A stretch of 64,000 bases of DNA from Xylaria sp. FL1777. Lineage: Eukaryota > Ascomycota > Sordariomycetes > Xylariales > Xylariaceae. Shown in pieces: positions 34,766-47,397 of this stretch. A program made the position numbers and the translations under genes. Each line of letters opens with the position of its first letter. The first letter of the stretch is position 1. The stretch covers positions 62,001-126,000 of the forward strand of contig MU400559.1 in the NCBI GenBank assembly GCA_022578965.1, in the 5' to 3' direction. The notes under the pieces are model-generated. The model had not been told where the DNA came from and did no database searches. It saw only the letters and a program-made list of their open reading frames with translations.

Positions 34766-36277
34766 CTAGCGTCGAGAGCGCTCCGCATCGCGCCTCCGCC
34801 GCCTCTCGCGTCTCTCCTCGTTGTAGTCGGGTGCGCCCGCGGAGCTGTCGACGGCGCTGCCCTCGGCCGCCGAGGGGGAGGAGGAGGATATGCCGGGGAT
34901 GTAGTGGTGGTAGGATTTGGTGCCGAGGTCGCTGCCGTCGCCGATGTCGCTCTCAGGGACCCAGGACTCGGGCGCCGGGAGGTATCGCCCGTTGCCGATG
35001 TCGTTGCCGTCGTCCATCATCAGTGACCCCGTCTCCTGCGGCGGCTGCTGCTGCTGCTGTTCCTCGGCGATCGTGCTCCCTGGGTTCCGCAGGTCCGCGC
35101 GCTGGTAGCTGTAGTCTCGCCGGTGGTAGGTGGAGGACGCGGAAGAAGAGGCCGCTGCGGCTGCGCGCCCTTTCTCTGCTAGTCGGCGGGCTTCGGCGCG
35201 CAGGCGCTCGTTCTCGCGCATGTTGGTGCGGTCGGCGGTGCTGTAGACCTTGCGGATACCGCCCGCCTTCCTGGTGGTGGTGGTCGTGGTGCTGTCACTA
35301 ATGTTGCTCTTGGACGCCTGGCTGCTGCTCTCGTACGTCATCTCGCTGGGTGCGGCATCATGGTGCTCCTCTTGGTGCTTGTCCTTCGTGCTGCGGCTCC
35401 TGCGCTTCTCTTTCGTCGGCGTCGACGTCGGCGTGCTCTGTCTGTTGTTGAGTAAGAGCTCGCTGCCCGACACCGTCGACATCTCCGGGTTCGTCGAGCC
35501 GTCCCACTCGGAGGCCTCGGATTGCTTGTTCAGGCCGCCGACGCGTGCCGCGCGCTCGTGCCGGTATTCGCGGAGGTTCCGCTTCGCGTCCGCCTCGGCC
35601 TCCTCGTCTACCAGCGCGCCGTCCTCGCCCACCTTGCGCCGGCCCTTGCGTCGGTCACGCTTCTTCTCGTGTTCTCGCTCCTTCTTCTCCCGTGCGCGGC
35701 GGCGACGCTCTCGACCTGCAATGTCCGACGGGCCTGCCGTAATGCCCGTCAGCGTACTCATCGTATCGCTCGTGTCGCCTGTCATCTGCGTCAACCCGCC
35801 CGTGTATTCGGTGCTGCCGTCGTCCACATCCTTGTAAACGGAGCCGCCGCCTAGGTTCGTGCTAGGGGTCGCGTTTGACAAGAGTGTGCCGTTGGGCCCC
35901 TTTCGTCGTAACACCGTCGACTTGTAGTCCTCCCAGTCGGTCTCTTTGAAGTAGAAGCCGCCGTTCTTGGCCCAGAAGAAAAACCAGATACCCGTTAGCA
36001 CGAAGGCAACGCCGATTAGCCCGAATAGGACGAATATGCCCGTGTTGTTGATGTCGTGGGGGTTTATCACGCCGGAGGAGGGGTCCATGGCTGGCGGGTC
36101 TGAGCTTTGGCCAGTGTCTTTGTTGTCGTCTCGGGCGAGGAGGATTGCACGGGCGGCGAGGGGCCCGATTTGGGAGACATGGCTGGAGGCTGTCTGGACT
36201 GCTTGTGAGCGGGTGTTCACGGCTGAGGAGAGGATGCTGCGGGCATGGGCAACTAGGTTGGGTATGAGTGGTGCCAT
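34766..36277 (-). CDS. Single-pass membrane protein with long basic/acidic tail (503 aa)
   Basis: Uninterrupted GC-rich frame from an ATG at 36277. Residues 1-50 are Ala/Ser-rich and weakly amphipathic. One clear transmembrane segment lies at about residues 80-103 (GIFVLFGLIGVAFVLTGIWF). A juxtamembrane aromatic stretch with NGGFYFKETDWEDYKS follows. The remainder is probably cytosolic and disordered: a Gly/Thr-rich stretch, a strongly basic Arg/Lys/Glu region near residues 195-250, Ser/Thr-rich sequence, a DYSYQRADLR element, a poly-Gln run, and a terminal Arg-rich RRERRRRRDAERSRR. The pattern suits a conserved fungal membrane-anchored scaffold, but I do not recognise a named family and do not assign a membrane. 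Confidence 0.75.
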   Translation of the reverse strand: MAPLIPNLVAHARSILSSAVNTRSQAVQTASSHVSQIGPLAARAILLARDDNKDTGQSSDPPAMDPSSGVINPHDINNTGIFVLFGLIGVAFVLTGIWFFFWAKNGGFYFKETDWEDYKSTVLRRKGPNGTLLSNATPSTNLGGGSVYKDVDDGSTEYTGGLTQMTGDTSDTMSTLTGITAGPSDIAGRERRRRAREKKEREHEKKRDRRKGRRKVGEDGALVDEEAEADAKRNLREYRHERAARVGGLNKQSEASEWDGSTNPEMSTVSGSELLLNNRQSTPTSTPTKEKRRSRSTKDKHQEEHHDAAPSEMTYESSSQASKSNISDSTTTTTTRKAGGIRKVYSTADRTNMRENERLRAEARRLAEKGRAAAAASSSASSTYHRRDYSYQRADLRNPGSTIAEEQQQQQPPQETGSLMMDDGNDIGNGRYLPAPESWVPESDIGDGSDLGTKSYHHYIPGISSSSPSAAEGSAVDSSAGAPDYNEERRERRRRRDAERSRR

Positions 36278-38838
36278 GGCGTGAGGGATGTCGAGGCCCG
36301 TGACGGTGCCTCAAATGAGTGTGATGGAATGCAGTTTCTGGAATGTAAGATTCAATTGTTGCTGTTGCTATTGCTGTTCTGCTTTTTGTTCGTTGGAACT
36401 CGGCTGGCTGGTGAGTTTCCGCTGGAAAACCCAGCCAAGTCAAGGATGAGAACCTCCAATCAGCTCAGCCGTGTGAAATTCTTGACTCCTGATACGCAGT
36501 TCGTGGGTTAGTCGGGCGGTGTTGGAATGAATTGTTTACGTTTCTGTGCGTCGAATGGATGTGTGGAATTGAAGAAAACGTCAAGTGTCACCGGAGCCAA
36601 GTAGAATGAATGGGGGGACAAACAGAGAAACACAGAACAGGAACCATGCTTGTTGCCCCGCGGTTTCTATGGGCGATGGGTGTGTACCGTTGGGTACCTC
36701 AATGTATCCAATGGGAGCCGCGTTGCTGGGCTCACAGGCATTGGGTCGCTGAGGGTGGTTGGGGTTGGGCTACGAATCCCACAATTCATGGCAAGTGACG
36801 TCGCCGAAATCAACAAACCCCATCAGAAGGCAGTGGCCGGGCAACAGCCGCTAAAGGGAAAAAGTTCGGGCAGTTATTTTGATATGGTGGGGCTTGTCTA
36901 CCTACCTACTTACATAAGACCGTTTTAGTGACCCCCTACACTAAGTACCTTTATTAACACCACCTGCTGCGGGAAAGGCTTGAATCACTCCCGTCACTCT
37001 TAACCGCCAACAATAAGCGCTCAGCTGCTTCATCTAAGCCAAACCTTACCCAACTATGCTATACCCGTGACCTGTCTTGCCAATGCAATGCATAAAAAAA
37101 CAAACAAAACTTCACCACGATTCGTTCGTCCATTGCTTCCGCAACCCCTCTCGTCTGTCTGTCCGTCCGGACCTCTCATGCTATACCCAAAATCGCAGAC
37201 AGACAGACAAATCACGACGCGCCACACAATACGGTGTTACGTACCCAGTAGAGACGAATCAAATCCTCCGAGCAAAGAGGGAAGAGGGAACAATGCGTTA
37301 TTGTCCCAGCGCTTGCCAATCACGTCCGTGGATCACCCTCAGCAGTTCATGCGCAACCCTGGAAACCTCGGAGTCCATGTCCGGATTCTCATAACCTGCC
37401 GAGTAACTAAGCAATAGCACCGTCGGTATTCCAGCCGTAAAGTCCTAAAGCAATGCTGGGTGTCAATGTGTCAAGAAGAAGTGTGCGTGTGTGTTACGGC
37501 TTGCAGCAATGTTCTAGAACAATTCCCTATACGATTAACTACCCCCTATTCAGGGGCGCATTTTGCGTCTCAGGCTTAGCCGCCGCCCTTAGAATTGTCA
37601 AGTGTAGGAACCCATTCAATGTTTCGTAGATGAGGCCAAGGAGTAGTCTAGCATCTAACCTAGGCTAGCTAGTAATCAATTACCATAGTGTACATATTCT
37701 TACCCATCTGATCATCGTACCATTTATCCGCTAGAAGTGACATGTTTTACCCACCTGCCTCAGCCCGCCTTGACTTGCGTGCTTCCCCAATGCTACAATG
37801 CCGGATACACTGGCAGTATATGTACGATCCAGATGTTGCGCTTGGGGCCACTGATAGATAGTAAGGGAAATATGAGCTTTGTGTAGATTGGGCTATGCGG
37901 CTTGTTGTGAAGCAGCTACAGATTCTATATGTAGGTAAAATATTGGAAGTAGATAGATGGCAAAACATGCCAACATCGTCAATGCAACGTGATATGAGAC
38001 CCTCCCAAGTGTATGCACTATTCTGCCCCCCCATCAAGCGCCCAGTCCCAAGACATGTTTGTTCATCTCATCCGTGATAACTGTCTTTGCCACACATGAA
38101 ACGTCATTCCCGCACCATCTCGGCGCTTAATACCGACGAACCAAACCAAGTGCCCCATCATGACACCCATGCTTGACTGGGGAGCTCGGTACCTCGGCCA
38201 TCCAAACCTATGCAACATTACCAAAGGACTAAGCCTTCGCGTAAAAGAAATGATTCCCAATGCGAACAGAAGCGCGAGCTTCATCGCTGTACAGGTCCAT
38301 CTATCGGTCCAACTCTTATGCCATGACCATGGGAAGAATTCGGCTTCAAAGCACAGGGTATCGCATACAGCATGGCCCAGCCAAGGCTGCATGAAAGAAG
38401 ACAACAATCACAAAAATAACGCTGAGACGTAGAAAAAGAACAAACCAGAACAGAACAGATTAGACATGATTATATGGGAACAGAAAAGATCCATCACTTT
38501 TTGAACATCGTCATCAGAATCATTCCTTCGACTCATTTCTCATATACAAGGACACAAGAAACGTGTGGTGCCCCTGACGATAACGTAACAATCTGATAAC
38601 AAAGAAATAAGAAAATAATAAAGTAGAAAAACCCGGAACAATGGAATAAGTTTGCAAAACAGCTTCCGTGGTTACCGCGTCAGCAGTGTAACCAGAATGG
38701 AGTAGTAGCCTTGCTATGTGTTCAATGACTGGCCGAGGCGTAAGGTAAGGACAACAAGAAAAAGATCCGCAGCCCGCCTAGCCTTGTAGATTAAGCCAGA
38801 AGACGTGTTGCTTGTGGGCCATTTTAGGACACGAATTA
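36278..38838. other. Spacer, no gene seen
   Basis: It contains the 5' flank of the membrane-protein gene and the 3' flank of the minus-strand repeat protein. No frame with coding character was found. Confidence 0.5.
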
Positions 38839-40548
38839 TTAGAACGAGGAGTCATCATCATACCCATACTGCGAGTAGAGTGGAGAAGGTGTGTATGATG
38901 AAGGGGCGGGAAGTCCTCGGGCGTAGGCGGATTGGGAGCTGGCTCGCCCTCGAGAGCGATCCGAGCGAATCCTGCGATCGTCACCATAGATGGAGGTTCC
39001 GCGGTCACTGCCTGCGCGTGATGCCCCGGTACGACCGACGCTAACTTCACCGCCCTCTGTGGAATGAATCTTCACATTTCCAACCTCGACAACACAACCG
39101 GCAGAGACCTTGATAGTGATATCGTCCTCTCCGCTGCTGGATCGAGTGGTGTGGGTCGTCGCCGAGTGCTTGTATTCACTCTCATCTCGACTGGCGCTAC
39201 TTCGAGTGGACCGGCTGCTTCCACCAGTCTTGACCTTTCGGAGAGCCTCAGCGGTTAGGGCGGATGTCGGCCCACCACCCATGTTATCTTGGTATCGTGA
39301 CGCATCTCGTATCTTGTCTTCGATTCCCATGGTAGACCTGCGTCGACTCCGTGATCTGGGCGGAAGCTCCTCCTCATAGTAATATTCGTACTCTTCCTCT
39401 TCGTCGTCGTCATCGTCTTCATAATTGAAAACCGATGATTCAGCGGCGTCAAAGCTCTGCCGGCGATTCTTAAAGGGGCTAGAACCATATTCTACCCCGG
39501 ATCCACGCCGAAGAATGTTCTGGTATAGGGAGCTGTCTCCATCTAGATCATCATCATCATCAAAAACAACGGATTTCCTGTTGCTGTTTGACGAAGGTTG
39601 TGGTTTGAGAACTATACGTTCTGGGCGTTCTGGGCGTTCTAGACGTTCTGGGCGTTCCAGACGTTCTGAGCGTTCCAGACGTTCTGAGCGTTCCAGACGT
39701 TCTGAGCGTTCTAAACGTTCCGGGCGTGTGGACTTGGGCCTAGGAGGAGGAGGAGGAGGCATACGCTTGCGGTCTTCGTGTTCCTTGGTTTCTTTGCTAA
39801 CTTTTCTCGATATAGAGGAGCGCCGCACCACAGATCTGTCTGGAGAAGCCTCATACTCGTAGGGATTGGATGCTTGGCGGAACCCCATGGATGATGACGG
39901 CCGTCTAAAGCGCATGGCTAGATCTCTGGGAGGAAAATGATGATCCACTGGCGCAAGCGGTGGAGCTAGGGGTGGCGGCATATGGCCGGGAAACGGGGCC
40001 TGCCACGACGGCGGAGGGAAGGAAGGTGGCACCATACCTGGAGGTGGAGGTTGGTAGAAAGGTGACCCAGAGATGGGTGGGCGTGGAGGCGGCGGTCGTG
40101 AAATAGGTTGGCCATAATACGATTCCGGACGAGTGCGTGCGCGGGGTCTAGAAGTGCTTGCAGGATGCGGAACGGAGTAGTAGGCAGATGGTTCGTCTAA
40201 GGCTCGAGAGGCAGCTGGGGCCGTCTTGGCTGATCGTGCGGGAGGCCGCTGTTTCGAGACAACAACCGCACTCGACCTTCTCTCATCCTTGGACTTCGCT
40301 TTTGATTTTCCTTTGGTCGGCATCGGAAGTGCGGTGGAATCTGAGGAATCAGTCGAGCTGCTACTATCGGCTGTGCGTCGCGATTCTCTCCGGGCCTTAC
40401 TTGTATTGGGCTGTTGTTTACGGGGGCTTCCCGGGGCCACCGACCGAGCGTACTTCGGTTCAGCACCTGAGAGGACATGGCCATCGTCGTCGGCATCCTC
40501 CACGTACGCAATATGCGATGGTGGGTATGATGTGCGTGGTTTTGGCAT
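38839..40548 (-). CDS. Disordered protein with tandem Arg-Leu-Glu repeat (569 aa)
   Basis: Uninterrupted frame from an ATG at 40548. The N-terminal half is Ser/Pro/Arg-rich with many PPP runs (for example RPPPPRPP) and a short acidic YVEDADDDGH at the start. Near residues 275-315 a hexad with consensus RLER(S/P)E is repeated about seven times. Acidic runs follow, DDDDD at about 330 and DDDDDEEEEE at about 375, then Ser/Arg-rich sequence. The C-terminal part holds a more ordered segment, ITIKVSAGCVVEVGNVKIHS (about 480-500), that looks like a small beta structure. The protein ends YGYDDDSSF. There is no membrane segment. Family not recognised. Ser/Arg-rich charge suggests a phosphoregulated nuclear or cytoskeletal factor, which is inference only. 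Confidence 0.72.
   Translation of the reverse strand: MPKPRTSYPPSHIAYVEDADDDGHVLSGAEPKYARSVAPGSPRKQQPNTSKARRESRRTADSSSSTDSSDSTALPMPTKGKSKAKSKDERRSSAVVVSKQRPPARSAKTAPAASRALDEPSAYYSVPHPASTSRPRARTRPESYYGQPISRPPPPRPPISGSPFYQPPPPGMVPPSFPPPSWQAPFPGHMPPPLAPPLAPVDHHFPPRDLAMRFRRPSSSMGFRQASNPYEYEASPDRSVVRRSSISRKVSKETKEHEDRKRMPPPPPPRPKSTRPERLERSERLERSERLERSERLERPERLERPERPERIVLKPQPSSNSNRKSVVFDDDDDLDGDSSLYQNILRRGSGVEYGSSPFKNRRQSFDAAESSVFNYEDDDDDEEEEYEYYYEEELPPRSRSRRRSTMGIEDKIRDASRYQDNMGGGPTSALTAEALRKVKTGGSSRSTRSSASRDESEYKHSATTHTTRSSSGEDDITIKVSAGCVVEVGNVKIHSTEGGEVSVGRTGASRAGSDRGTSIYGDDRRIRSDRSRGRASSQSAYARGLPAPSSYTPSPLYSQYGYDDDSSF
39600..39730 (-). repeat. Degenerate 18-base tandem repeat inside a coding region
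   Basis: Units close to CGTTCTGAGCGTTCCAGA on the plus strand repeat about seven times and encode the RLER(S/P)E hexads. Some units are identical at the DNA level, so expansion is recent or ongoing. Confidence 0.85.
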
Positions 40549-43039
40549 GACGAGAATGCTCTAGCGGGTAGGCCCGCTAATAATACGATTGAGTACGTAG
40601 TCAATTAATTAAAGTAAAATGTGCCTGACGGCAGGCTTCAAGCCTTTGTAAGTGATGCAAAGTTCGGCAATATTGTAATAATGCGCTTGGTCAATTGATC
40701 AATGGACCCGAGTGTTCGGGTAGGGACCTGCGATTGACTTTGACTAGAGGACTAATTCAGTTTAGAGTTCGTCTTAGTAGAGTGATTGGTTGATGAAGAC
40801 TAATGCAAGAGTGGCTTCAGGGTTGAAAGAAAGTCTTACTGTGAGGGAACGAGTAAATGGGGGAGCAATGAAGGTATTATGCGAAAAGAGTTCGTTGGAG
40901 AAGTGAGTTTTAATTGGTCACATTCGGATTCGTCGTAATAGCGGAAGAGTTAAGAAGGAGAAAGTTCCGAAGAGGAGGGTTGTTCCTAGGAGGTGTAGAT
41001 ATGCGGAAGCCAGATATAGGTTGGTTGATAGTAAGACGACACGGACAAGGTCACTGTAGGAACACTGTCGCAACACTTCTTGGCGGGGGCCGGGACAGTT
41101 GGGCCACGATGGTTGGCTGCGAGATGGGAGGGGGGGGGACCGGATGGATGGGCGCTGTCGTCGTCGTTGTTATTCATAGGCCGACGAGAGAAACAATGCC
41201 CTCTCTTGGTTGGCTGGGTGTTGGCTGGGTACTGGCTGAGCTGGAGGAATAGAGATATGGTGTGAGGGAGCAATGTCCAAGAGCTGCGGCCGATACTACC
41301 TAAGTATGTAGTCAAGGGTTGCACATCCGTTGCACGAGGGATGCACAATGGTTGGTGGGATGACGAGTACACAGAAGCGGTTGCTATCGAGCAACGGCGG
41401 GTGAGTAAGGATGACACAGAAACCAGAGACGGGGATGGAGATGGAGATGGGGATGGGGATGGTTTGACGGGAGACTGAGCAGGTTGTATGTAAGTGCTTA
41501 CATTGTAGATGGGTAGGAGATGGCAGGAGGCAGCAGGAGGGCGAGGGCACCTGAGGGGGGGTTCCGGATGGTGGTGGGCAGGCGGGCAGGCGGGCAGTCG
41601 GGGTTGCTACCGGTTATCGATATTGTGGTTTACAGGGGGGTTGCCCACTGTATATGGCCTATCGATAGGTACAAGGGTACCTGAAGGTGTGCTGTGAAGC
41701 TACAAGGTACCTAATACGGCGGGTAATCTGTTAGGTACAGTAGGTATGTGACCATGGAAACCAGAAGGGTGTGTGTGGGCGTGTGTCACTGAGTATTCAG
41801 GATGATGTCGCGGTGGCCTGTTCTTCCCTGAGAGTACCAAGTAGCTGGAGACTCGCAAGCAGGTAGCAGGGAAAAGGAAAGGGAAAAAAGTTGGCTCCAG
41901 ATATTTTTTCTTTCCCTTCCCCAGTTGGCCGCAGACGGCGTACAGGCGTGGCTTACAGGTAGGTAGGGAGGTAGCAGGTACTTTAGTTACCTGGTGTACG
42001 CAGTAAAGTGCTTGCAGCACACAGCACACAGCACAGTCGCCTAAACCTTGTTCGGTTGGTGGGCTTGGCCCCTCTTCAGTGTCCGCTTTCTGTTCACTGT
42101 TCTGCTATTCCTGTTGGCTAGCGATGGATATTACCCAACTCGGATCGTAATTAAGCAAGATCCAGTCAGATCCGGCAATCCAGAAGGCGATTGTCAACGG
42201 TCCGTTGGCCTGATTCTGGCCGGATGGTCGGAGACCCTGAAACTGATCGCCTCGTTCCGTGATTATTGGGGGGTTTGACCAACTAATCCGACCACCAGAG
42301 CAGCACCAGAGCAAGGTCCTCCCTGTCGTAGGTTCGTCTTGTCATGCCAGTAATTGCCGCAGGAACGCTTCACCAAGCAGGGGATCGTCGCGATGATGTT
42401 GTGATGGACGTCGATCTATGCCTGGTGGGAGGCGTGGGAGGCGTGTGTTCACAATGCTATCGTGAGACGTCTCCTGTGGCGAATGTTGGGCTGGACCAAG
42501 GCGGGCAGGCGGACAGGCAGGTGGGCAGCAGGCAGTATGTATGTGTATGTGTATGGGTGGGTGTGTGGGTGCTCTTTTCGGTGTAAGTCGACGGACGGAT
42601 TCGCCCTTGGTAGCCTGTGCTCTGTGGAACAAGCACGAGAAAAAGGTGGCTTTGACAGAGGTGCTGGGATGGGTATGCCTGGGAAGGGGGAGATTCTAAT
42701 TTCGAGAGGTGAAAGCTGTCTTTTCGGGAAAACTAAAAGTCTAGAAGAGACGCCTCTGGTCCTCTCTGGACAGAATACAAACCGGGAACCCGTCTGTGGC
42801 GGGTTTAATGCCCAAGTTGGGCTTTGGGTAGCAATACTGCCGATAGGTATTCACAAATTTTGAATAAGCGAGACCTGTGGCTGGTATTTCCAGCAGGACA
42901 CCACTAGGAAGCCCAGGAAACCTGAACCAGACAGATACACAAAAAAGAAGTGTTAAAAACTCCCCAAATGGAAGGCCTTTGTTATGGTTTGTGAATCCTC
43001 TGTGGCTCTGCAGTGGACGTCTGTCTAGGTATACAGCTG

Positions 43040-43040
43040 C

Positions 43041-43073
<33 letters not shown>
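43040..43073. repeat. (ATCA)n microsatellite
   Basis: About eight ATCA units in a row in noncoding sequence. Confidence 0.9.
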
Positions 43074-44330
43074 CCCAGGAGGTGGGAAAGGGTGGGATTA
43101 TGCGGCAGTCTTCGACAACGCATTTCGCAGCAGCGTCATGTCAGCGGTGGCACATTACTTGCCTATTTGCTCGTAGGTTCTATCTAGGCAATGTCACAGC
43201 CATGCACTCACTTACGCAGTAGTGGCATAGTGGCAGACAGGACGGGAGCCAGCACAACCATTCCCCTTCCGCATCTGCTAAACCAATGCCTCTCATAGTT
43301 CTGGAGGCATGGCACGGTTGAGAGCTCCCAGTCCCACCGCCCTGCCCATTCGGGGGTCGTACAGTAGCTAGTAATAAAGGGAGCCTGCATTAGCCATCGC
43401 CCGTCCTCGCGCCCAACCGGGGACGACCTAGAGCTGGACGACACAATGCCTGCCCCTCGACGGAGGAGTCATTGTGCGCTTTCGCGAATGAGGTCACGCG
43501 CGGCTCCTCTGCTGTCTGCGCTGCACCGCCTGTGAATGGGGAGGACGTGGCAGAAAGGTGGCCGAGCGGTCTGCGCACCCTTGCCTTCCACTGAACACTT
43601 GTTCGACTACAGAGCACCCAGCCCCTGTGGTGGTAGGAATGGTTACTGGGACGGTGTAGGGTGCTCCCGGATAGGCGGGACTATACCGACGATGAGCGAA
43701 TGACATACGAGGCTTCGTCCCGGTAGTCGGCAGACAACTTGAAGGAGTACTTCTGGTTGGTGCCCTAAAACCACGATACGGTACACCTAATGATATAGTC
43801 CGTATTTGCTTACCTACTTCGATTTCTGCCCCCATCATCTGTACGTGTAGTGAGCTTCTCAAAGAATCCACATGCGCGTAGGTAAGGTAGTCTACAGAAT
43901 TATAGTATGATTTTGAGAAGGATGTGGTTCTGATCCACATCCTATATTTCGGTTCCGATCAAGCTACTGCAAAGCTTGACGATATTATTGTCCTCGTCGA
44001 CGGCCCCCGCCCAAAGAAACCCCCAAATGGTAGGCAACAGATTTCACAATTGACCTAGTTCATGCAAGTCGATTGGCTCGCCCGGGCTGCTAAGAGAGCA
44101 TGTGTGGCTGCCTCGACCGTATGCATGCAATCCTACATTCGTAGCCTAGCTGTGGAAAAGGGAACCATCCACTCACATTGATGAGTAAACGAGATATACA
44201 GCAGGCAGTGAAGATTCCTTTGTTATCTGCTGGATGTATCAGATATGTCGCATAAGTCTTGCGTACTGTAAGTGAAGCATACCTAGTATCGCTGGCTATG
44301 GTTGCCATATACCTAGATTGAAAACGAAGA

Positions 44331-44360
44331 GTGTATGTATATACATACATACATACGTAC
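44331..44360. repeat. (TACA)n microsatellite
   Basis: Short TACA/TGTA run in noncoding sequence. Confidence 0.75.
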
Positions 44361-47300
44361 TACTAGGCAGCTTCGATCGCTTAACTCGTAGACATGCTGA
44401 TACAAGGTTATTGCGAAGATAAGTAGTTTCTACACATCGATCCTCTGGAGTCACTTCATCTAAGCAAATTCTGGTTAGCCTGGCTATAAAGCACTTGTCT
44501 AATGGCAACACCTGGTAAGAGACAAACTGTCATTGCTGCGAACACGCCTAATTAAGGGATGTTAAACTATCGTATAGCAAGCAAACAACCTTAGCCTTCA
44601 TCGGTTTATAACTCTAGAACACATCGTCAGATATACCCCACCCATGGTAAAGCAAAAAATGAGCTGTCATAGGTCACAGAAAATACCCCCATGGCGTGGT
44701 ATGTCATCTGGCTTGACATGAGTTAGTAATAAGCCGAGCAGTACAAGAATCATCCTAGTTGACGCTAGAATGGGGATTTGTGGTTGATAGATATGAATCG
44801 GAAAATCGTGAAGCCAGCCAACCGCGTGGTGGGGTTGCTTCGCATACCGGGAGTGACAGAGAGCCTCACCGCTCTTTCGACAAGGTGTAAGGGATAACCT
44901 TGTAGCATCATTGCGTCGCAACCTCCAGGATATCGATAATGGGCTATGCCACGATATTGTGCTAAGAGCCTTTTGGGTAAAGCACATGCCCGAGATTGCG
45001 GCAGTCTCGGAGTGACGTGGTTGTTCTCTCTTCGCTCGGAAGATGACGGGTCCCCCGGCCTCATTAGCAAGTCCCCACCAAGTCGTGGCAGACGGCCGTG
45101 GCATTAGACATGCCTCGGGGCGTGAAAGGGCGACACAGCTGCCGGATGTTGCCGTCTTCCCACGTTTATCCTTGGAATCAAACCGCACCACGAAACCGGA
45201 TATCATTCATGGCCGGTCGACATATGCGAGTGCTCTTGCTGTTCATATCGTCACGCTAAAATCAACGCCAACCAAAACACTACCCGATCAAGCCGGCCCG
45301 TCTTGCTTGCGTCTTTCCACTCAAGTAAGAAGTTCGAACAGAAGGTGGCCCGAACTATCTTCACAGAGTAGTGCTACCTAACACTTGCGTCGTAGTCCCA
45401 GTTGGGCGAATAGAATCATGGGTGAAAATATATCGAACCATCCCACAGCTCCTTCCAGTGAATGAAATGTCCCCGTGCGGTGCTTCTCTGAAACCTTGAT
45501 ACAAGATGGTGTCTACCAAACCGTAAGCCCACGACAGTGAGGATAGCCTGTAAGATAGGAATTAACATAGGTTCGCTCTGATCTTCTTTCCACCAGCACT
45601 ACAGTATAATGACTTTACAAACAGGCCAAAGCAGGGTCACTATCATAACAAACCAAATATGCTCTTACATAATCCAAAGGGCAGGATTGCCTGACCTAGG
45701 GCTTACCCGGGAACGAGGCGTCAAGACATGGCGATGCTTAGAACCGACCTGACTCCCGACTACCTCGAGAACCACCTGCGAGAATGTTAGGATAGGTATT
45801 ACCCTATTCGCCTTTTTCAACGGGCCAAAACCGAGACAGGCCTCGGTCTCTTACTAGTCGTGCCGTGGTCTCAGGCCAAGGCAAACGTCAAACCACCAAG
45901 AAACCGATGATAGATGTTGGAGATATCAGTGTCGTTTTAAGCTCGAGACTACCCATTTGGATTGCCAAGACTAGTAGCAATCGGTACCGGATCTTAGCCT
46001 ATCAAAATGTTGGTTATTAGCTGATCAATATTGAACAGTCGTCTCTCAGTAACAACAAGCGAAATCGACTTCGGTGATATTGCCACTTTCATCGAACCAG
46101 GGCTAGAAATCTATTCCTAGCAATGTTCTCGAGATATCCGCCCTAATACTACCCTTAGTCATGCGTGACCGCTAGATCAACTGGTTGCATCTCTTGGCAG
46201 CTTGTTCATGGCGACGTTAGGGAACGGCTGACGGGCTGTTTATCAACAGCTTCAGATGCCCAGGTCAGAACCATGTCCCAGCCGAGCGGGCATGCGCAAA
46301 GTGTACAGTAGGTCGTGTAACCGCGCGGCATGGGCCGTTGCAGGTCCCAAACTGAGTTCGAACCTGGGCGGTCGACGTCATAGTAGACGCGAGTCGACCA
46401 TGCAAAACAAGCCGCCGTGAAACATCTCCACTCCCATGGTGAGAAGGGTCATGAATCTGGTCAGGAGTTTTGCTAAAATATATTGTCCTCAGAATAACAT
46501 CTTTGGGATGACCGCGCTTGGGCACTTGACTGGAATGGGATCGTCGATTGCAACAACCGCGACAGCCGTGACAACCGTGAACACCACGACAGGAGAGCCC
46601 AACCTTTTTGGACTAAGTACGTAGTATACATAAGATAGTGCTCCGGCACTTGGATACGTGATTCGACTGAACTAGACGCTGATTGGACATAGATACCCTC
46701 CTACAGCCTCACGTGGTTGTAGCCTTCACGTGACAGCCGTCCATCGGGTTTATTCGATGAGGTCGCCCTATCAGGCCGAGACAGTCCATGCACTACCGGT
46801 ATTGATATTGCCGAGTGTCTTTTCTCCATCGCGAAGGGCGATCGCCCAGGGTTAGGTTACTGTAGCCTGTAGGTACCACCCTGCCAGCCAGCCTGACCTC
46901 TCAGCAAACCCAGAATCCAAGCCGAGACGGGTTGAGCCGAATTGCAAAATCTGCAGATGGCGATCCACGACTAGGATTTTAAGCTTAGATACGTACATTA
47001 TGCGTAGAACTCGTGAAACTGATTATCTAGACTAACTAGTATTTAATCAAGTTATCATCTACTGTAGATCCCAGTGCGCATGCACACATTTGTGCCTACT
47101 TCAGTAGTATTGACGTTAATATGACGGGAGATCGACAAATAAATTCTCCTTTGAGGAGACATCTTCAACCAACACGAAATCTACAAGGCAAACACGCTTT
47201 TACAAGATAACCTACGTACAGTATATGCGATGATGAGAGGAACGGCCCGATGTACTCGCTACGACGCATGGTAGACAAGGTAAACCCATCTTTCTTATCA

Positions 47301-47397
47301 CTCATGACCTGATCGTGCATGCATTGTCTAAGAAAGCCAAGGATAGAAGACAGGAAGACAAGTAGGGGAGAGAAAAAATACCAAAGTCAAAGCTCTA

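Larger units (their letters stand above)
40549..47397. other. Long spacer with no confident gene
   Basis: Stretches rich in TGTG and TAGGTA lie between 41 and 43 kb. Between about 45.4 and 46.2 kb both strands show short coding-like pieces broken by stops, as in decayed genes or transposons, none identifiable. A TTCGAAC loop near 46350 is not part of a foldable tRNA. Confidence 0.45.

Noticed and set aside
35250..35837. 195-codon plus-strand frame, Ser/Arg/Leu-rich
   Set aside because: It is the shadow of the GC-rich membrane-protein gene on the other strand.
39600..39730. CRISPR-like regular repeat
   Set aside because: The units are contiguous, encode protein hexads, have no spacers, and lie in a eukaryotic gene.
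46310..46380. Possible tRNA T arm (TTCGAAC)
   Set aside because: The flanks do not pair into a T stem, and no acceptor stem could be found on either strand.
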